Source of the DNA: Halopseudomonas laoshanensis
GTDB taxonomy: Bacteria; Pseudomonadota; Gammaproteobacteria; Pseudomonadales; Pseudomonadaceae
Assembly (NCBI RefSeq): GCF_008365385.1
Contig: NZ_QOVF01000002.1
Coordinates: 186,001-250,000 of the forward strand
Reading direction: 5' to 3'
Length of the DNA: 64,000 bases
The notes under the pieces are model-generated. The model was not told the origin of the DNA and made no database searches. It worked only from the letters and a program-made list of their open reading frames with translations. Below are positions 10,171 to 18,846 of this stretch, piece after piece (positions within the stretch are counted from its first letter, which is position 1; each line of letters opens with the position of its first letter). Position numbers and translations under genes: made by a program.

Positions 10171-10554
10171 TCAGTATTGGCGAATGCCGTCCCAGCCTTC
10201 CTTGACGTCACGCAGCAGTGCCGCAACCTCATCCAGAATAGCCGAATCGTTTTTCAGGTTGGCAATGCTCAACCGCTGGATCATGAAGGCATAAAGGCTA
10301 TCCAGGTTGGCAGCCACCTCGCCACCCTTGGCAAAATCCAGCGCTTCACGCAGGCCACCGATAATACCAATGGCTTTGCCGATCAACTCACCCTTGAGCT
10401 GCACATTATTGAACTGCATCGCGCCCTTGGCCTGCACTATGCGCTGCAACCCGCCTTCCATCAGCATTTGAATCAAGCGATGTGGATCCGCTTCACTGAC
10501 CTGTGCATTGACGTTCACGGTCTGGTACTGCTTCATCGCGGCGTAGGCGTTCAT
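10171..10554 (-). CDS. fliS: Flagellar export chaperone FliS (second copy)
   Basis: FliS is the cytoplasmic chaperone that holds flagellin unfolded until export. This copy shows the family's DPHRLIQMLMEGGLQRI element and a terminal KEGWDGI motif. The longest frame starts at a TTG; the ATG at 10554 has an AGGA ribosome binding site at good distance and gives 127 residues, the usual size, though an ATG at 10581 is also possible. It lies 10 bases before fliT and about 150 bases after another FliS gene. The two FliS proteins share little beyond the family core, so they are old paralogues. Confidence 0.88.
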   Translation of the reverse strand: MNAYAAMKQYQTVNVNAQVSEADPHRLIQMLMEGGLQRIVQAKGAMQFNNVQLKGELIGKAIGIIGGLREALDFAKGGEVAANLDSLYAFMIQRLSIANLKNDSAILDEVAALLRDVKEGWDGIRQY

Positions 10555-10642
10555 GGGCGCATCCTGAGGTTGATCATACATGTTCAATGTATCGGCCTCA
10601 TGCGGAAAACTTTAATCTTTATTTGTCTACACCGCAGATGCA

Positions 10643-10676
10643 GCAAGGCCCGCTTATGAAATCATGCGGGCCTTGC
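10643..10676. repeat. Inverted repeat between the two fliS genes
   Basis: A perfect 11-base inverted repeat (GCAAGGCCCGC at 10643-10653 with its complement at 10666-10676, 12-base loop) fills the short gap between the fliS paralogues. There is no T-run on either strand, so it may be a processing or stability hairpin rather than a terminator. Confidence 0.6.
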
Positions 10677-10708
10677 GTCACATATTATTCGCGCACTCAG
10701 CTGCGCAT

Positions 10709-11077
10709 TTAAACCGGCTCTATGCCATCCCACCCTTGCTTGATTTCCTGCAGCAGCGCCAATACTTCGTCCAGTGAGCGCGGCGTATCATCCAGCGCCA
10801 CACCAGCGAGCTTGCGGGTCATATAGTCGTACAAAGCATCCAGGTTCTCGGCAATCTCACCACCCAGATCCTTGTCCAATGCCGCCTGCAATGCACCGAT
10901 AATGCTGATGGTGTTGCTAACCGCAATGCCACGGCGTTCGGGATTGCCAGTAGATTGGGCATGCTTTGCCAGCTTTAACCGCTCAATGGCACCATCAAGC
11001 AACAATTGCACGGCGCGATATTGAGAGACTTCCTGGGAAATATTGACCTGCTTGTAGGTATCAATCGGGGTTTTCAT
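10709..11077 (-). CDS. fliS: Flagellar export chaperone FliS (first copy)
   Basis: This 122-residue FliS-family protein lies directly after fliD, with its ATG overlapping the fliD stop by one base (TAATG). It carries the family pattern [15 protein letters not shown], a central [22 protein letters not shown] and a C-terminal KQGWDGI. Pseudomonas often has two fliS-type genes here. One copy probably serves flagellin; whether the other serves a different substrate is unknown. Confidence 0.9.
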   Translation of the reverse strand: MKTPIDTYKQVNISQEVSQYRAVQLLLDGAIERLKLAKHAQSTGNPERRGIAVSNTISIIGALQAALDKDLGGEIAENLDALYDYMTRKLAGVALDDTPRSLDEVLALLQEIKQGWDGIEPV

Positions 11078-12552
11078 TATCTGCGATCCTGCCGTACTAC
11101 GCCGGGGAGGTTGTCCAGAGCGCCGGAAAGATAGTCACTGGTACCAGACAGCTGGCCTACCAGTGCGTCCATGGCGTTGAACTGCGAAAAAAGCCGCGCT
11201 TCAAGCTTGTCGATGCGCCGGGTTAATTGCTCACGCTGATCATCCACGCTGGACAGCGTATTCTGCAGCGCGGTGGTACGGCTTTCAAGAATACCTCCGG
11301 TCTGAGTGTAAGGGTCCACCTTACCGTCCAGACGTGCCATCAAACCGTTATCGCCGGTCAGAAAGCCGTTCAGCTGTTCAAAGTTATCTTCCAGCACGGT
11401 ATCCAGGCGCTCGCTATCTATCGCCAAGGTGCCGTCGCGCTGAGTAGAGATACCCAGGTCGGCAAGAATACGCATGCCGTCAGTACCTTGAGCGTTGCCC
11501 AACTCGTTGCGGATGGCGGACATAAAGGAGCGCACAGACGCATCACCGACCAGGGCAGCTGCCAGCGGCTCGCCATCATCGCCACCAACCTTGGTAACTT
11601 TAGTCAGCGACGTCACCGTGCCCATCATCTTGTTGTAGGCATCTACGAATTTGTTCAGCTGCGATTTAACGCCGGCGCGGTCTTCGGCAACCGCCAGGCT
11701 AACGCTGTTTGCCGCTTTGATATCATCAGCCGACTGAGCTGATTTGAGCGTGATACTGACCCCTTCGATAGCTTCGTCCACAGTATTGGTAGCGCTGCTG
11801 ATATTGATGCCATCAATCGCCAGTTGGGCATCACGCCCGTAACTAATCGTCCGCGGCGCTAAAGGATCGTTCGGATTGACGGGCGTAGGCGTAAAATCAG
11901 CATCCGGTGCATCGGGCGTATATGCGAGGCTGGCAAGATTGCCTGTCCCGTTGCTCACGCTGACACTGATATCGTTACCGGTACCAGACTGGGTGGAGCT
12001 CAGCACCAGACGCGAGCCACCTCCACCATTGGGATCGGTAACGATGCTGGCCGATAAACCTGACTCCTTACCCCCCGCATTGATCGCGTCGCGTATAGCG
12101 CCGAGGCTATTGTTACCGTCGGTAATATCGATATTGAGCTGGGTGTCGCCCACATCAATCGTTAATGTGCCGGTGCCCATTGCAGCAGCAACAGCAGGAT
12201 CAGCCACACCAGCCAACGCAACCTTGCTGGTCTGCGCCATGTTGAATACTTGAACGTTGAAATTGCCAGAAGAGGCTTTCGCGTCGGCAGTGACCGAGAA
12301 AATATCCGGCTTGCCAGAGGTGGCACTGCGCTTTTCAAACAAGGCGGGGTCATTCAGCCCCTTTAGTGCGGTTTGAAATTCAGAGAGGGCACTGCGAAAT
12401 TGGCCAAGGCCGGAGAACTTAGAAGTGGTCGCCCGCTCAAGACGGTTGAGCTGCGCGCTTTTGGGTGCGCTCTCGGCATCAACCAGCGCCTTGACGATAC
12501 TGTTGATATCCAGACCCGACCCAATGCCGTTACCTAAACCTTGAATAGCCAT
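11077..12552 (-). CDS. fliD: Flagellar filament cap protein FliD
   Basis: FliD forms the cap at the filament tip under which flagellin polymerises, and in Pseudomonas it can act as an adhesin. The 491-residue product has conserved FliD N- and C-terminal coiled regions (opening with [20 protein letters not shown] sequence, ending with a heptad-rich [14 protein letters not shown] segment) around a variable, Thr/Asp-rich centre. A sigma54 promoter lies about 65 bases upstream. The following fliS overlaps it. Confidence 0.96.
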   Translation of the reverse strand: MAIQGLGNGIGSGLDINSIVKALVDAESAPKSAQLNRLERATTSKFSGLGQFRSALSEFQTALKGLNDPALFEKRSATSGKPDIFSVTADAKASSGNFNVQVFNMAQTSKVALAGVADPAVAAAMGTGTLTIDVGDTQLNIDITDGNNSLGAIRDAINAGGKESGLSASIVTDPNGGGGSRLVLSSTQSGTGNDISVSVSNGTGNLASLAYTPDAPDADFTPTPVNPNDPLAPRTISYGRDAQLAIDGINISSATNTVDEAIEGVSITLKSAQSADDIKAANSVSLAVAEDRAGVKSQLNKFVDAYNKMMGTVTSLTKVTKVGGDDGEPLAAALVGDASVRSFMSAIRNELGNAQGTDGMRILADLGISTQRDGTLAIDSERLDTVLEDNFEQLNGFLTGDNGLMARLDGKVDPYTQTGGILESRTTALQNTLSSVDDQREQLTRRIDKLEARLFSQFNAMDALVGQLSGTSDYLSGALDNLPGVVRQDRR

Positions 12553-12615
12553 AGCTGTGCCCCTGCGACCGAAAATTGACGGTCTGCGTACCGAATGGAA
12601 TGTCCCGGTAAGGCA

Positions 12616-12631
12616 GGCAAGTTATGTGCCA
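12616..12631 (-). promoter_or_regulatory. Sigma54 (-24/-12) promoter of fliD
   Basis: The minus strand reads TGGCACATAACTTGCC with perfect GG-N10-GC spacing, between flaG and fliD. It would drive the fliD-fliS-fliS-fliT unit under FleQ, as known in Pseudomonas. Confidence 0.85.
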
Positions 12632-12652
12632 GTCAAACCGGCTGGCAGAGGC

Positions 12653-13054
12653 TCAGGCCTCTGCTTCAAACAACAGGCTGCGAATTTCAGACAAATTCTC
12701 TGATAGTCGCAACGCTTCTTCTGAAGGAATCTGGCGAATGACATCGCCACTGCTCGCTTCAGTTACGTTCACTACCACCCGGCCACTGGAATCATCAAGT
12801 TGAAAATTGATATCCCGACGTACCGACTGAACAAAATCCTGAATATCCGACACCGCCAACTTCAACTCATCTTCGGCGATCTCAGAGGGCTGCGCCAGCG
12901 CATCCCGAGTTTGTGTTGCCACCGGCTTGGCAGCCGATATTGTTGCTGCAAGATCCGTTTGCCCTAATGCCGAACGCTCGGCTGAGGCCTCAACCGCTAC
13001 ACTTGAACGCGCAGTACGGCTTACATCAAACGGCTTGAGAATGCCCATATCCAT
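12653..13054 (-). CDS. flaG: Flagellar protein FlaG
   Basis: FlaG is a small protein that influences filament length and is usually coded next to flagellin and FliD. The 133-residue product ends with the family domain: a helix, a SSGRVVVNVTEASSGDVIRQIP-like beta region and a final helix. A GAGGT ribosome binding site lies eight bases before the ATG. It follows fliC after 73 bases without a clear terminator and may be partly cotranscribed with it. Confidence 0.92.
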   Translation of the reverse strand: MDMGILKPFDVSRTARSSVAVEASAERSALGQTDLAATISAAKPVATQTRDALAQPSEIAEDELKLAVSDIQDFVQSVRRDINFQLDDSSGRVVVNVTEASSGDVIRQIPSEEALRLSENLSEIRSLLFEAEA

Positions 13055-13127
13055 GGTGCTTACCTCACAAAGGATAAAGCGGAGGACCAGTCTCCCAGTC
13101 CCCCGCAGTGTAACCCTTACTTAATCC

Positions 13128-14621
13128 TTAGCCCAGTAGGCTGAGGACTGCCTGGGGCAACTGGTTGGCCTGCGCCAGGATCGAAGTTCCAGCCTGCTGG
13201 AGGATCTGGTTCTTGGTCAGGTTAGCCGTTTCAGCAGCAAAGTCGGTGTCCTGAATACGGCCGCGGGCAGCGGATACGTTTTCGGAAACGTTCTGCAGGT
13301 TGCTGATTGTAGACTCCAAGCGGTTCTGAACGGCACCAACTTCGGCTCGCTGACTGTCAATCATAGTTATGGCCGAATCAATAACGTCAATCGCAGACTG
13401 GGCACCGCCAGCGGTAGAAATATCGATATCGAGGACGCTGGAAAAGCGTGATTCTGCACCTACTGTAGCTACACCACCGCTTAGTCCACCAGCAGCAGCA
13501 ACGGTTACGGCGCCATATTCATTGTCGAGAATCGCATCGGAGAAATCCAATTCGCCCGTAACTACGGAACTTCCGCTGGTAGCTGCAGCGGTGGCAGTAC
13601 CAGCCGTCCCAGCCTTATTAACGTCGGCTACTTGGATGGTACCGGCTCCAGCGTTGGCAAACGAAATATCGATATTCTCGCCCGAAGCACTAGAGAAGGT
13701 CCCAGCCGCACCGGGCGCTCCAGCGGTAAAGGTTATGCCCTGTTTAGCCAAAGCGTCTCGAGTTCCAACATCTGCTGCCGCTGCTGCAAGATTGTTGTTG
13801 AACGTCGCGACATCAGCCCCCTCAGCAAATTTCAGTTCTACACCCTGAACATTTAACGTTACTTCTAAGTTGCCCGCGTTGCCGCTACCTGTGACGCTAG
13901 CTCCGGTGTAACCTTTTACACCTGTAAGCCCCTCAACACTATTGTACTGCCCAGCCAAGTCAGCAGCAGAAATCCCGTCACGCAGTTGAATATCTTTAGT
14001 ATCGCCCGCTACCGTTACGGAGAGCGAATCTGCTGCCCCCTTAACGTATCCAGCGGCAGTAGCTCCAGAAAAACCTGTCAGAGCAGTAGCGGTTAGTGAT
14101 TTACCAGAAAGCCCGATATCTTCTGCCTTCGCAGAGGTAAGACTGACGTCGATGGTCTGATTTGCCTGAGAGCCAACTTGCAGAGACTCAGTCCCAAACG
14201 AACCATCAAGAATCTTCCTGCCGCCGAACGCAGTAGTCTCAGCAATACGGGTTAATTCCTGCTGAAGCTGCTTCACCTCTTGCCCCAAGGCTTCACGCTC
14301 AGAAGTTGAATTAGTTCCGTTAGCTGACTGCAACGCGAGATCGCGCATACGCTGGAGAATAGTTGTCGATTCTTGCAGAGCGCCTTCAGCTGTCTGGGCG
14401 ATCGAGATGCCGTCATTTGCGTTCTTAACCGCAACACCCAAGCCATTGATCTGACTGGTCAAACGGTTAGAGATCTGCAGGCCAGCTGCGTCGTCTTTAG
14501 CGCTGTTGATACGCGAACCCGAAGACAGACGCTCAAGGGAAGTTTGCAGAGCGTTGGATGAGCTTCCCAGGTTACGCTGGGCGTTCAGGGACGATACGTT
14601 CGTGTTTACTGTAAGAGCCAT
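13128..14621 (-). CDS. fliC: Flagellin FliC
   Basis: This is the filament subunit, 497 residues. The conserved D0/D1 N-terminus (about residues 1-165, starting [15 protein letters not shown]) and C-terminus (about the last 90 residues, with [20 protein letters not shown]) frame a variable Gly/Ala/Thr-rich centre that would be surface exposed. A GAGGTAAC ribosome binding site lies eight bases upstream, and a sigma28 promoter is about 95 bases before the start. Only one flagellin gene is in the window, and no flagellin glycosylation genes lie beside it. Confidence 0.98.
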   Translation of the reverse strand: MALTVNTNVSSLNAQRNLGSSSNALQTSLERLSSGSRINSAKDDAAGLQISNRLTSQINGLGVAVKNANDGISIAQTAEGALQESTTILQRMRDLALQSANGTNSTSEREALGQEVKQLQQELTRIAETTAFGGRKILDGSFGTESLQVGSQANQTIDVSLTSAKAEDIGLSGKSLTATALTGFSGATAAGYVKGAADSLSVTVAGDTKDIQLRDGISAADLAGQYNSVEGLTGVKGYTGASVTGSGNAGNLEVTLNVQGVELKFAEGADVATFNNNLAAAAADVGTRDALAKQGITFTAGAPGAAGTFSSASGENIDISFANAGAGTIQVADVNKAGTAGTATAAATSGSSVVTGELDFSDAILDNEYGAVTVAAAGGLSGGVATVGAESRFSSVLDIDISTAGGAQSAIDVIDSAITMIDSQRAEVGAVQNRLESTISNLQNVSENVSAARGRIQDTDFAAETANLTKNQILQQAGTSILAQANQLPQAVLSLLG

Positions 14622-14716
14622 GATGTGTTACCTCGTAGACCTGATTATGTTTGCCTGAGCTTGCGACTCGCGGGCCGGCATTGCCCAGGCACCCAGTGAG
14701 TTCGCGTTCAGTTACT

Positions 14717-14743
14717 GTATCGGCGTACTGGCCAAGAGCTTTA
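14717..14743 (-). promoter_or_regulatory. Sigma28 (FliA) promoter of fliC
   Basis: The minus strand has TAAAGCTC, exactly 11 bases, then GCCGATAC, a close match to the FliA consensus (TAAAGTTT-N11-GCCGATAA). It lies upstream of the flagellin gene and gives a leader of about 90 bases. Confidence 0.92.
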
Positions 14744-15061
14744 GGGTTATTTTCAAAAAAGTTTTTTGTTTACTTGACAATCACTTAGCTAAACAAAAAA
14801 GCCCTTTCAAGCACCTGACACAGTTTTGACGCCAACCAGATGCCTTGCCGATGAATGTGTATCGACAGGCCTGGCAATAACTTGAGGGGTTGAAGATCGC
14901 TCCTTTGAAAGCAACTGCCACGCACTTCCTTCTATTACATCTGCATGAACACTGACCGGCGGTAGCGGGGTGCAACGCCCTTGTCATCTGCGGGGCGTTA
15001 GCTGGTGTGGAATTCGGCGGCGCAGTTGAGCTGCGCCCGACCCAACCACAAGAGGTGCCCC
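14744..15061. other. Divergent intergenic region, fliC to phaG-like gene
   Basis: This spacer separates the leftward flagellin promoter from the rightward acyltransferase gene. It has an A/T-rich patch near 14750-14800 but no gene, RNA or convincing second promoter. A short minus-strand reading frame here lacks a family match or ribosome binding site. Confidence 0.6.
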
Positions 15062-15928
15062 ATGTACGCAGAAAAAGCGCTAATACGCGTGCACCGCGAT
15101 CTGAAGGTGCACACCTGCTTTTACCCCAACCCGACCACTGCCGCGACCATCATTCTGGTCAATGGCTCATTGGCCACCAGCGTGTCGTTCAATGCCAGCC
15201 TTAAATACCTGAGGCCGCTATTTAACGTAGTGGTTTACGATCTGCCCTATCAGGGCCAGTCACGTGGGCACAATCCTGAGCTGCCGCTGATCGGCAAAGA
15301 GGACGAGGCGCTGATCCTGTTGGAGTTGATCGAGCATTTTCGCGCTGATCACTTGCTGGCGTTTTCCTGGGGCAGTGTTGCGGCGCTGCTGGCGTTGGCA
15401 CAGCGGCCAGCACGCATCAACAAAGCGATCATCAGTTCGTTCTCGCCGGTACTAAACCCTTTCATGTTGGATTACCTGAGTCGCGCGCGGGCGGCGCTGG
15501 GTGCATGCGACCGACAGGCCATCGGCAACCTGCTGAATGACACTATCGGCGAGCATCTGCCGCCGCTGTTCAAGCGTTGCAACTTTCGTCATGTGAGCGC
15601 GCTGGAAGAATTCGAGTATGCGCAGATGCTCTATCACATCCGCCAGGTAGCAGGATTGGACTGTGATCGGTTTATGAGCTGCGTGGAGAATGTCGACGCG
15701 CAACTACTATTTATTAATGGTGAACTGGACCGCTACACCTCACCGGCGGATGCGCGCCTGTTCTCGCATATGGCGCCGCAATCGCAGTTTGCGACTATCC
15801 GGCATACCGGGCACTTCCTCGAGTTGGAACATAAGACGGCTTGGCAGGATGTGAAGCAGGCGGTGGAGCGCTTTGTGCTGGAAGAGGGTGTGGCGGATTG
15901 TGAGCAAAGGATGGCGATGGTGGGCTGA
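15062..15928 (+). CDS. PhaG/RhlA-like 3-hydroxyacyl-ACP acyltransferase or thioesterase
   Basis: This 288-residue alpha/beta hydrolase closely resembles Pseudomonas PhaG, which diverts 3-hydroxyacyl chains from ACP toward polyhydroxyalkanoate, and its relative RhlA, which makes the rhamnolipid lipid moiety. Shared segments include VNGSLATS, FNVVVYDLPYQGQSRGHN, the nucleophile region FSWG (Ser102), FINGELDRYT (Asp223) and HTGHFLELE (His251), giving a complete Ser-Asp-His triad. Several stretches (ACDRQAIGNLLNDTIG, SSFSPV) look nearer PhaG than RhlA. An AGAGGTG ribosome binding site fixes the ATG at 15062. No rhlB, acyl-CoA ligase or PHA synthase is nearby, so the end product cannot be decided here. 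Confidence 0.82.
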   Translation: MYAEKALIRVHRDLKVHTCFYPNPTTAATIILVNGSLATSVSFNASLKYLRPLFNVVVYDLPYQGQSRGHNPELPLIGKEDEALILLELIEHFRADHLLAFSWGSVAALLALAQRPARINKAIISSFSPVLNPFMLDYLSRARAALGACDRQAIGNLLNDTIGEHLPPLFKRCNFRHVSALEEFEYAQMLYHIRQVAGLDCDRFMSCVENVDAQLLFINGELDRYTSPADARLFSHMAPQSQFATIRHTGHFLELEHKTAWQDVKQAVERFVLEEGVADCEQRMAMVG

Positions 15929-15948
15929 AGCGCCGATGCGAACGCCAA

Positions 15949-15974
15949 AGGTGTCGAGCGGGCACTCGACACCT
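15949..15974. terminator. Hairpin between convergent genes
   Basis: A perfect ten-base inverted repeat (AGGTGTCGAG at 15949-15958 with its complement at 15965-15974) with a six-base loop lies between the convergent phaG-like and SDR genes. No T-run follows on either strand, so its terminator role is only likely. Confidence 0.5.
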
Positions 15975-15987
15975 CGGGAGACCCAGC

Positions 15988-16836
15988 TTACGGATTCATC
16001 GAATCAAAAACCGTCGTTTCCGCATCTGCGGCCGCAGCGCGCAGCTTGATCAGCTCCTTGATCTTGCGGTGCGGGAATACATAGAACTGATCGTCTTCTA
16101 CCGCCTTGAGCGTCATTTCGGCGACGTCAGTCGCTTTGATTCGGCCCTTCTCTACTGCAGCTTTGATTGCAGCGGCGCGCTCTTCGGCAATCGCGCTGCG
16201 CTCAAGGGTGTCGGCCATATCCGCCGGACGGTTGCGCGCCGAGTCGTGAATTCCAGTAGGGAAGAACGCCGGGCACAGAACAGTGACGCCCACCTTGGCA
16301 CCGACGTCGCGAAGATCCAGCGCCAAGGTTTCAGACATGGCGACAACCGAATGCTTGGTGGCGTTATATACCGCCATGCTAGGGCCATTGACCCAACCAG
16401 CGGCGGACGCGACATTGACGATATGGCCTTCGCCCTGCTCGATCATCATCGGGGTAAAGGCTTTCAGGCCCCAGGCAACGCCATACATATTGACGCCTAC
16501 CACCCACTCCCAATCAGCCTGGGTATTCATCCACACCGGGCCGCCGACGCTGACGCCAGCGTTATTGAACAGCAGATGCGCGCCACCAAAGCGGCTCTTA
16601 GCCAACGCAGCAAAGGCTTCAACCTGATCCAGCTTGGACACGTCCAGACGCATGGTCGCGGACTCAATGCTCGCATCCAGCGCTTTGACCTGATTCAGCG
16701 TTTCCTGCATGCCGGCTTCATCGACATCACCGAGTACCAATTTCATTCCGCGTGCTGCACAGCGTAGAGCCAATTCGCGCCCCAAGCCGCTGCCACCGCC
16801 AGTGATAACCGCTACCTTGCCTTTAAGATTCTGCAT
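15988..16836 (-). CDS. Short-chain dehydrogenase/reductase
   Basis: A classical SDR of 282 residues with a Rossmann nucleotide-binding motif (TGGGSGLG, residues 12-19), the NNAG element near residue 91, and the catalytic set Ser144, Tyr157 and Lys161 (YNATK). Asp38 after the second strand (LGDVD) suggests a preference for NAD(H). The ATG at 16836 was chosen for its AGAGGG ribosome binding site; an upstream start would add 13 residues. The substrate cannot be read from the sequence. It is convergent with the phaG-like gene, so a shared pathway is possible but unproven. Confidence 0.88.
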   Translation of the reverse strand: MQNLKGKVAVITGGGSGLGRELALRCAARGMKLVLGDVDEAGMQETLNQVKALDASIESATMRLDVSKLDQVEAFAALAKSRFGGAHLLFNNAGVSVGGPVWMNTQADWEWVVGVNMYGVAWGLKAFTPMMIEQGEGHIVNVASAAGWVNGPSMAVYNATKHSVVAMSETLALDLRDVGAKVGVTVLCPAFFPTGIHDSARNRPADMADTLERSAIAEERAAAIKAAVEKGRIKATDVAEMTLKAVEDDQFYVFPHRKIKELIKLRAAAADAETTVFDSMNP

Positions 16837-17056
16837 GACGTGCCCTCTGGATAGCCCTGCAACAGCATGGATCACAACCGCAAGCGGTCCTGCTTTGAAA
16901 GGCGACTTATAAATGTGGCGAATAGAATGCCTTTTACAGCATCACCAAACCAGATCTATCATTTGCAGTGATCAGGCTTTATCAGTTTTTATCCGGCGGT
17001 GTGCGATGGATAGGCTATACCTGAAAAGGCACATCAAGACCTGAATAAGGAATCGC

Positions 17057-18307
17057 ATGGCTGGCAAAAGGTATTGCGCATTATTTGGTCTGTTCCTCGT
17101 TTGCTGGGCCGGCGCCGTTACCCCGCTGGCGGCGCACACACTGCGCCTCAATACGGACATCTTCCCGCCGTACCAGGTTCGCGAAGGGGAAACACTGAGC
17201 GGTACTTCGGTTGTTGCCCTGGAGTGTATTTTCAAGACTCTGCGCCAGCCTTATAGCGTCCGCGTCATGCCTTGGCAGCGGGCGATCCATGAGGTCGGCC
17301 AAGGCAAGGCCGACGGCTTCTTCTCGGCGACCAATATGCAGCGTGCCAACCGCTTCGCCGCGCTCTCTGCTCCGTTGGCACTGGAGAAGTGGTACTGGTA
17401 CAGCAATCGACCGACCACAGCAGAGGGCACAGATGGCGAACTGCGTATTGGCGCCGTACGCGGCAGCAACCAGCTCGCCTGGCTGCTGGAGAACGGCTAT
17501 GCCGTTGAGCAGCAGGTCAGCAGCACCGAGCAGTTATTTAAACTGCTGGACCTGGGCCGCATCGATACCTTCCTCGCCGACCAGCGCACCCTGCGCACCG
17601 AGCTGACCAAGCTGCCCCCGGCGCTGCGGCCAGAGTACGAACGCTTTCAGCAGTACTCGACGCTCGGGGTGTATTTTTCCAAAGCGTTTCTGGATAGCCA
17701 AAGTGATTTTCTAGAACGGTTCAACCAGCAAATCTATTTTTGCCTGCCGGAGATTCATATGCTCAGCGATGATGAGCACAAACAGCTGGCCGCGGTACAT
17801 GACAAGCTGTTCAACAGCTGGACTGAACGAGACGAAATACTGTCCGCCGTCAACGCCCAGAACGCTCTGCACCAGAATCTGAATATTCCGGACATCATGC
17901 AGATTGATCGGCAATGGCGGGACGAATTGAAAAAGCCGGATGCACCCCTGATCAATAGTGTGGCTGGCAATTCCCTATCCGAGTGGCTCAGTGATCAGCA
18001 GCAGAAAAGCAATAACCTGATTACCGAGATCATTGTCACCGACCAATTGGGCCTGAACGTTGGCATCAGCGAAATCACCACTGATTACTGGCAAGGCGAT
18101 GAGGCGAAATTTTCCGAAGCCTTTTTTAACAGAACCGATGAGGCGTATCAGGGTCGGCTTGAGTATGATCAATCAGCGCAGGGTTATCAGGTGCATATCA
18201 GCAGTCAGATCCGCGACCCTGCCAGCAATGAGATCATCGGCGTGCTGATTATTGGCTTGGATATTCAGCGCGTGCTGCGAGCCAACGGCCTTACCGGAGT
18301 CAACTGA
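17057..18307 (+). CDS. Periplasmic solute-binding domain fused to a PDC/Cache-like domain
   Basis: The 416-residue product starts with a signal peptide (cleavage likely near residue 25, PLAAHT) and an SBP_bac_3-type amino-acid-binding-like domain (about 26-250; LRLNTDIFPPY and MPWQRAI are typical). Its C-terminal part (about 290-410) resembles a PDC/Cache sensor fold, with IIVTDQLGLNVGISEIT, DYWQGDEAKF and a final GVLIIGLDIQRVL. There is no transmembrane anchor, kinase, GGDEF or methyl-accepting domain, so the protein appears wholly periplasmic. An AGGAA ribosome binding site precedes the ATG. It overlaps the next lipoprotein gene in a TGATG junction, which suggests a shared function, perhaps as a sensing partner. 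The C-terminal assignment is by pattern only. Confidence 0.7.
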   Translation: MAGKRYCALFGLFLVCWAGAVTPLAAHTLRLNTDIFPPYQVREGETLSGTSVVALECIFKTLRQPYSVRVMPWQRAIHEVGQGKADGFFSATNMQRANRFAALSAPLALEKWYWYSNRPTTAEGTDGELRIGAVRGSNQLAWLLENGYAVEQQVSSTEQLFKLLDLGRIDTFLADQRTLRTELTKLPPALRPEYERFQQYSTLGVYFSKAFLDSQSDFLERFNQQIYFCLPEIHMLSDDEHKQLAAVHDKLFNSWTERDEILSAVNAQNALHQNLNIPDIMQIDRQWRDELKKPDAPLINSVAGNSLSEWLSDQQQKSNNLITEIIVTDQLGLNVGISEITTDYWQGDEAKFSEAFFNRTDEAYQGRLEYDQSAQGYQVHISSQIRDPASNEIIGVLIIGLDIQRVLRANGLTGVN

Positions 18308-18738
18308 TGCGCTGGATTGCCCTGTTTATTGTCTCCCTGATCACCATCGGCTGCGCTGCTCCGACGCCGACACCCTTGGCTGTAGGTCAGGCGCGCCTGG
18401 AGCTAAGTACGCAGCGCCCGGCTGACCGCATCAGCGCATACCGGCTGGACGGCGAACTGGTATCCGGCCTGCGTTTTCCAGACCTGAATCCCGGCAAACA
18501 TAATGTACAGGTGCGCTTTCGCTATGAGGTGCCGGGGTCCGCCAGCGCTGGAGGCATGCTTGGCGAGCCGCAATTCAGAACCTGCATTCTCGGTATTGAT
18601 TACGCCGACTTCAGCGCTGGCGATACTTACCACTTCGTCGCCGACCGGCTGGGCATTCGCCCAGCCGGCTGGCTTGAATCGGCAGATAATCAGCGCCTGG
18701 CCCGCGCCAGCATTATTCGTTGTGGTCCCGGCGTCTGA
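18307..18738 (+). CDS. Small lipoprotein of unknown function
   Basis: The 143-residue product has a short signal sequence and a lipobox (ITIGC, Cys17), so it should be a lipid-anchored envelope protein. The mature part has beta-rich segments such as YRLDGELVSGLRFPDLNPGKHNVQVRFRY split by short loops, resembling a carbohydrate-binding-like or PEGA-like fold, and two further Cys residues. I do not recognise a named family. Its start overlaps the stop of the preceding solute-binding/PDC-like gene, so the two are probably made together. Confidence 0.72.
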   Translation: MRWIALFIVSLITIGCAAPTPTPLAVGQARLELSTQRPADRISAYRLDGELVSGLRFPDLNPGKHNVQVRFRYEVPGSASAGGMLGEPQFRTCILGIDYADFSAGDTYHFVADRLGIRPAGWLESADNQRLARASIIRCGPGV

Positions 18739-18846
18739 GCTAGAACTCCCCACCGCGCATTTTCCTTCGCATGCTACACTCCGCACCTGCCCCGACTGGA
18801 CTCGACACCCGGTTGGGAGTCTTCCGCTATTGAACCGGAGAAACAC

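Noticed and set aside
14781..14987. A small minus-strand frame upstream of fliC
   Set aside because: No ribosome binding site or homology, and it lies upstream of the sigma28 promoter without one of its own.
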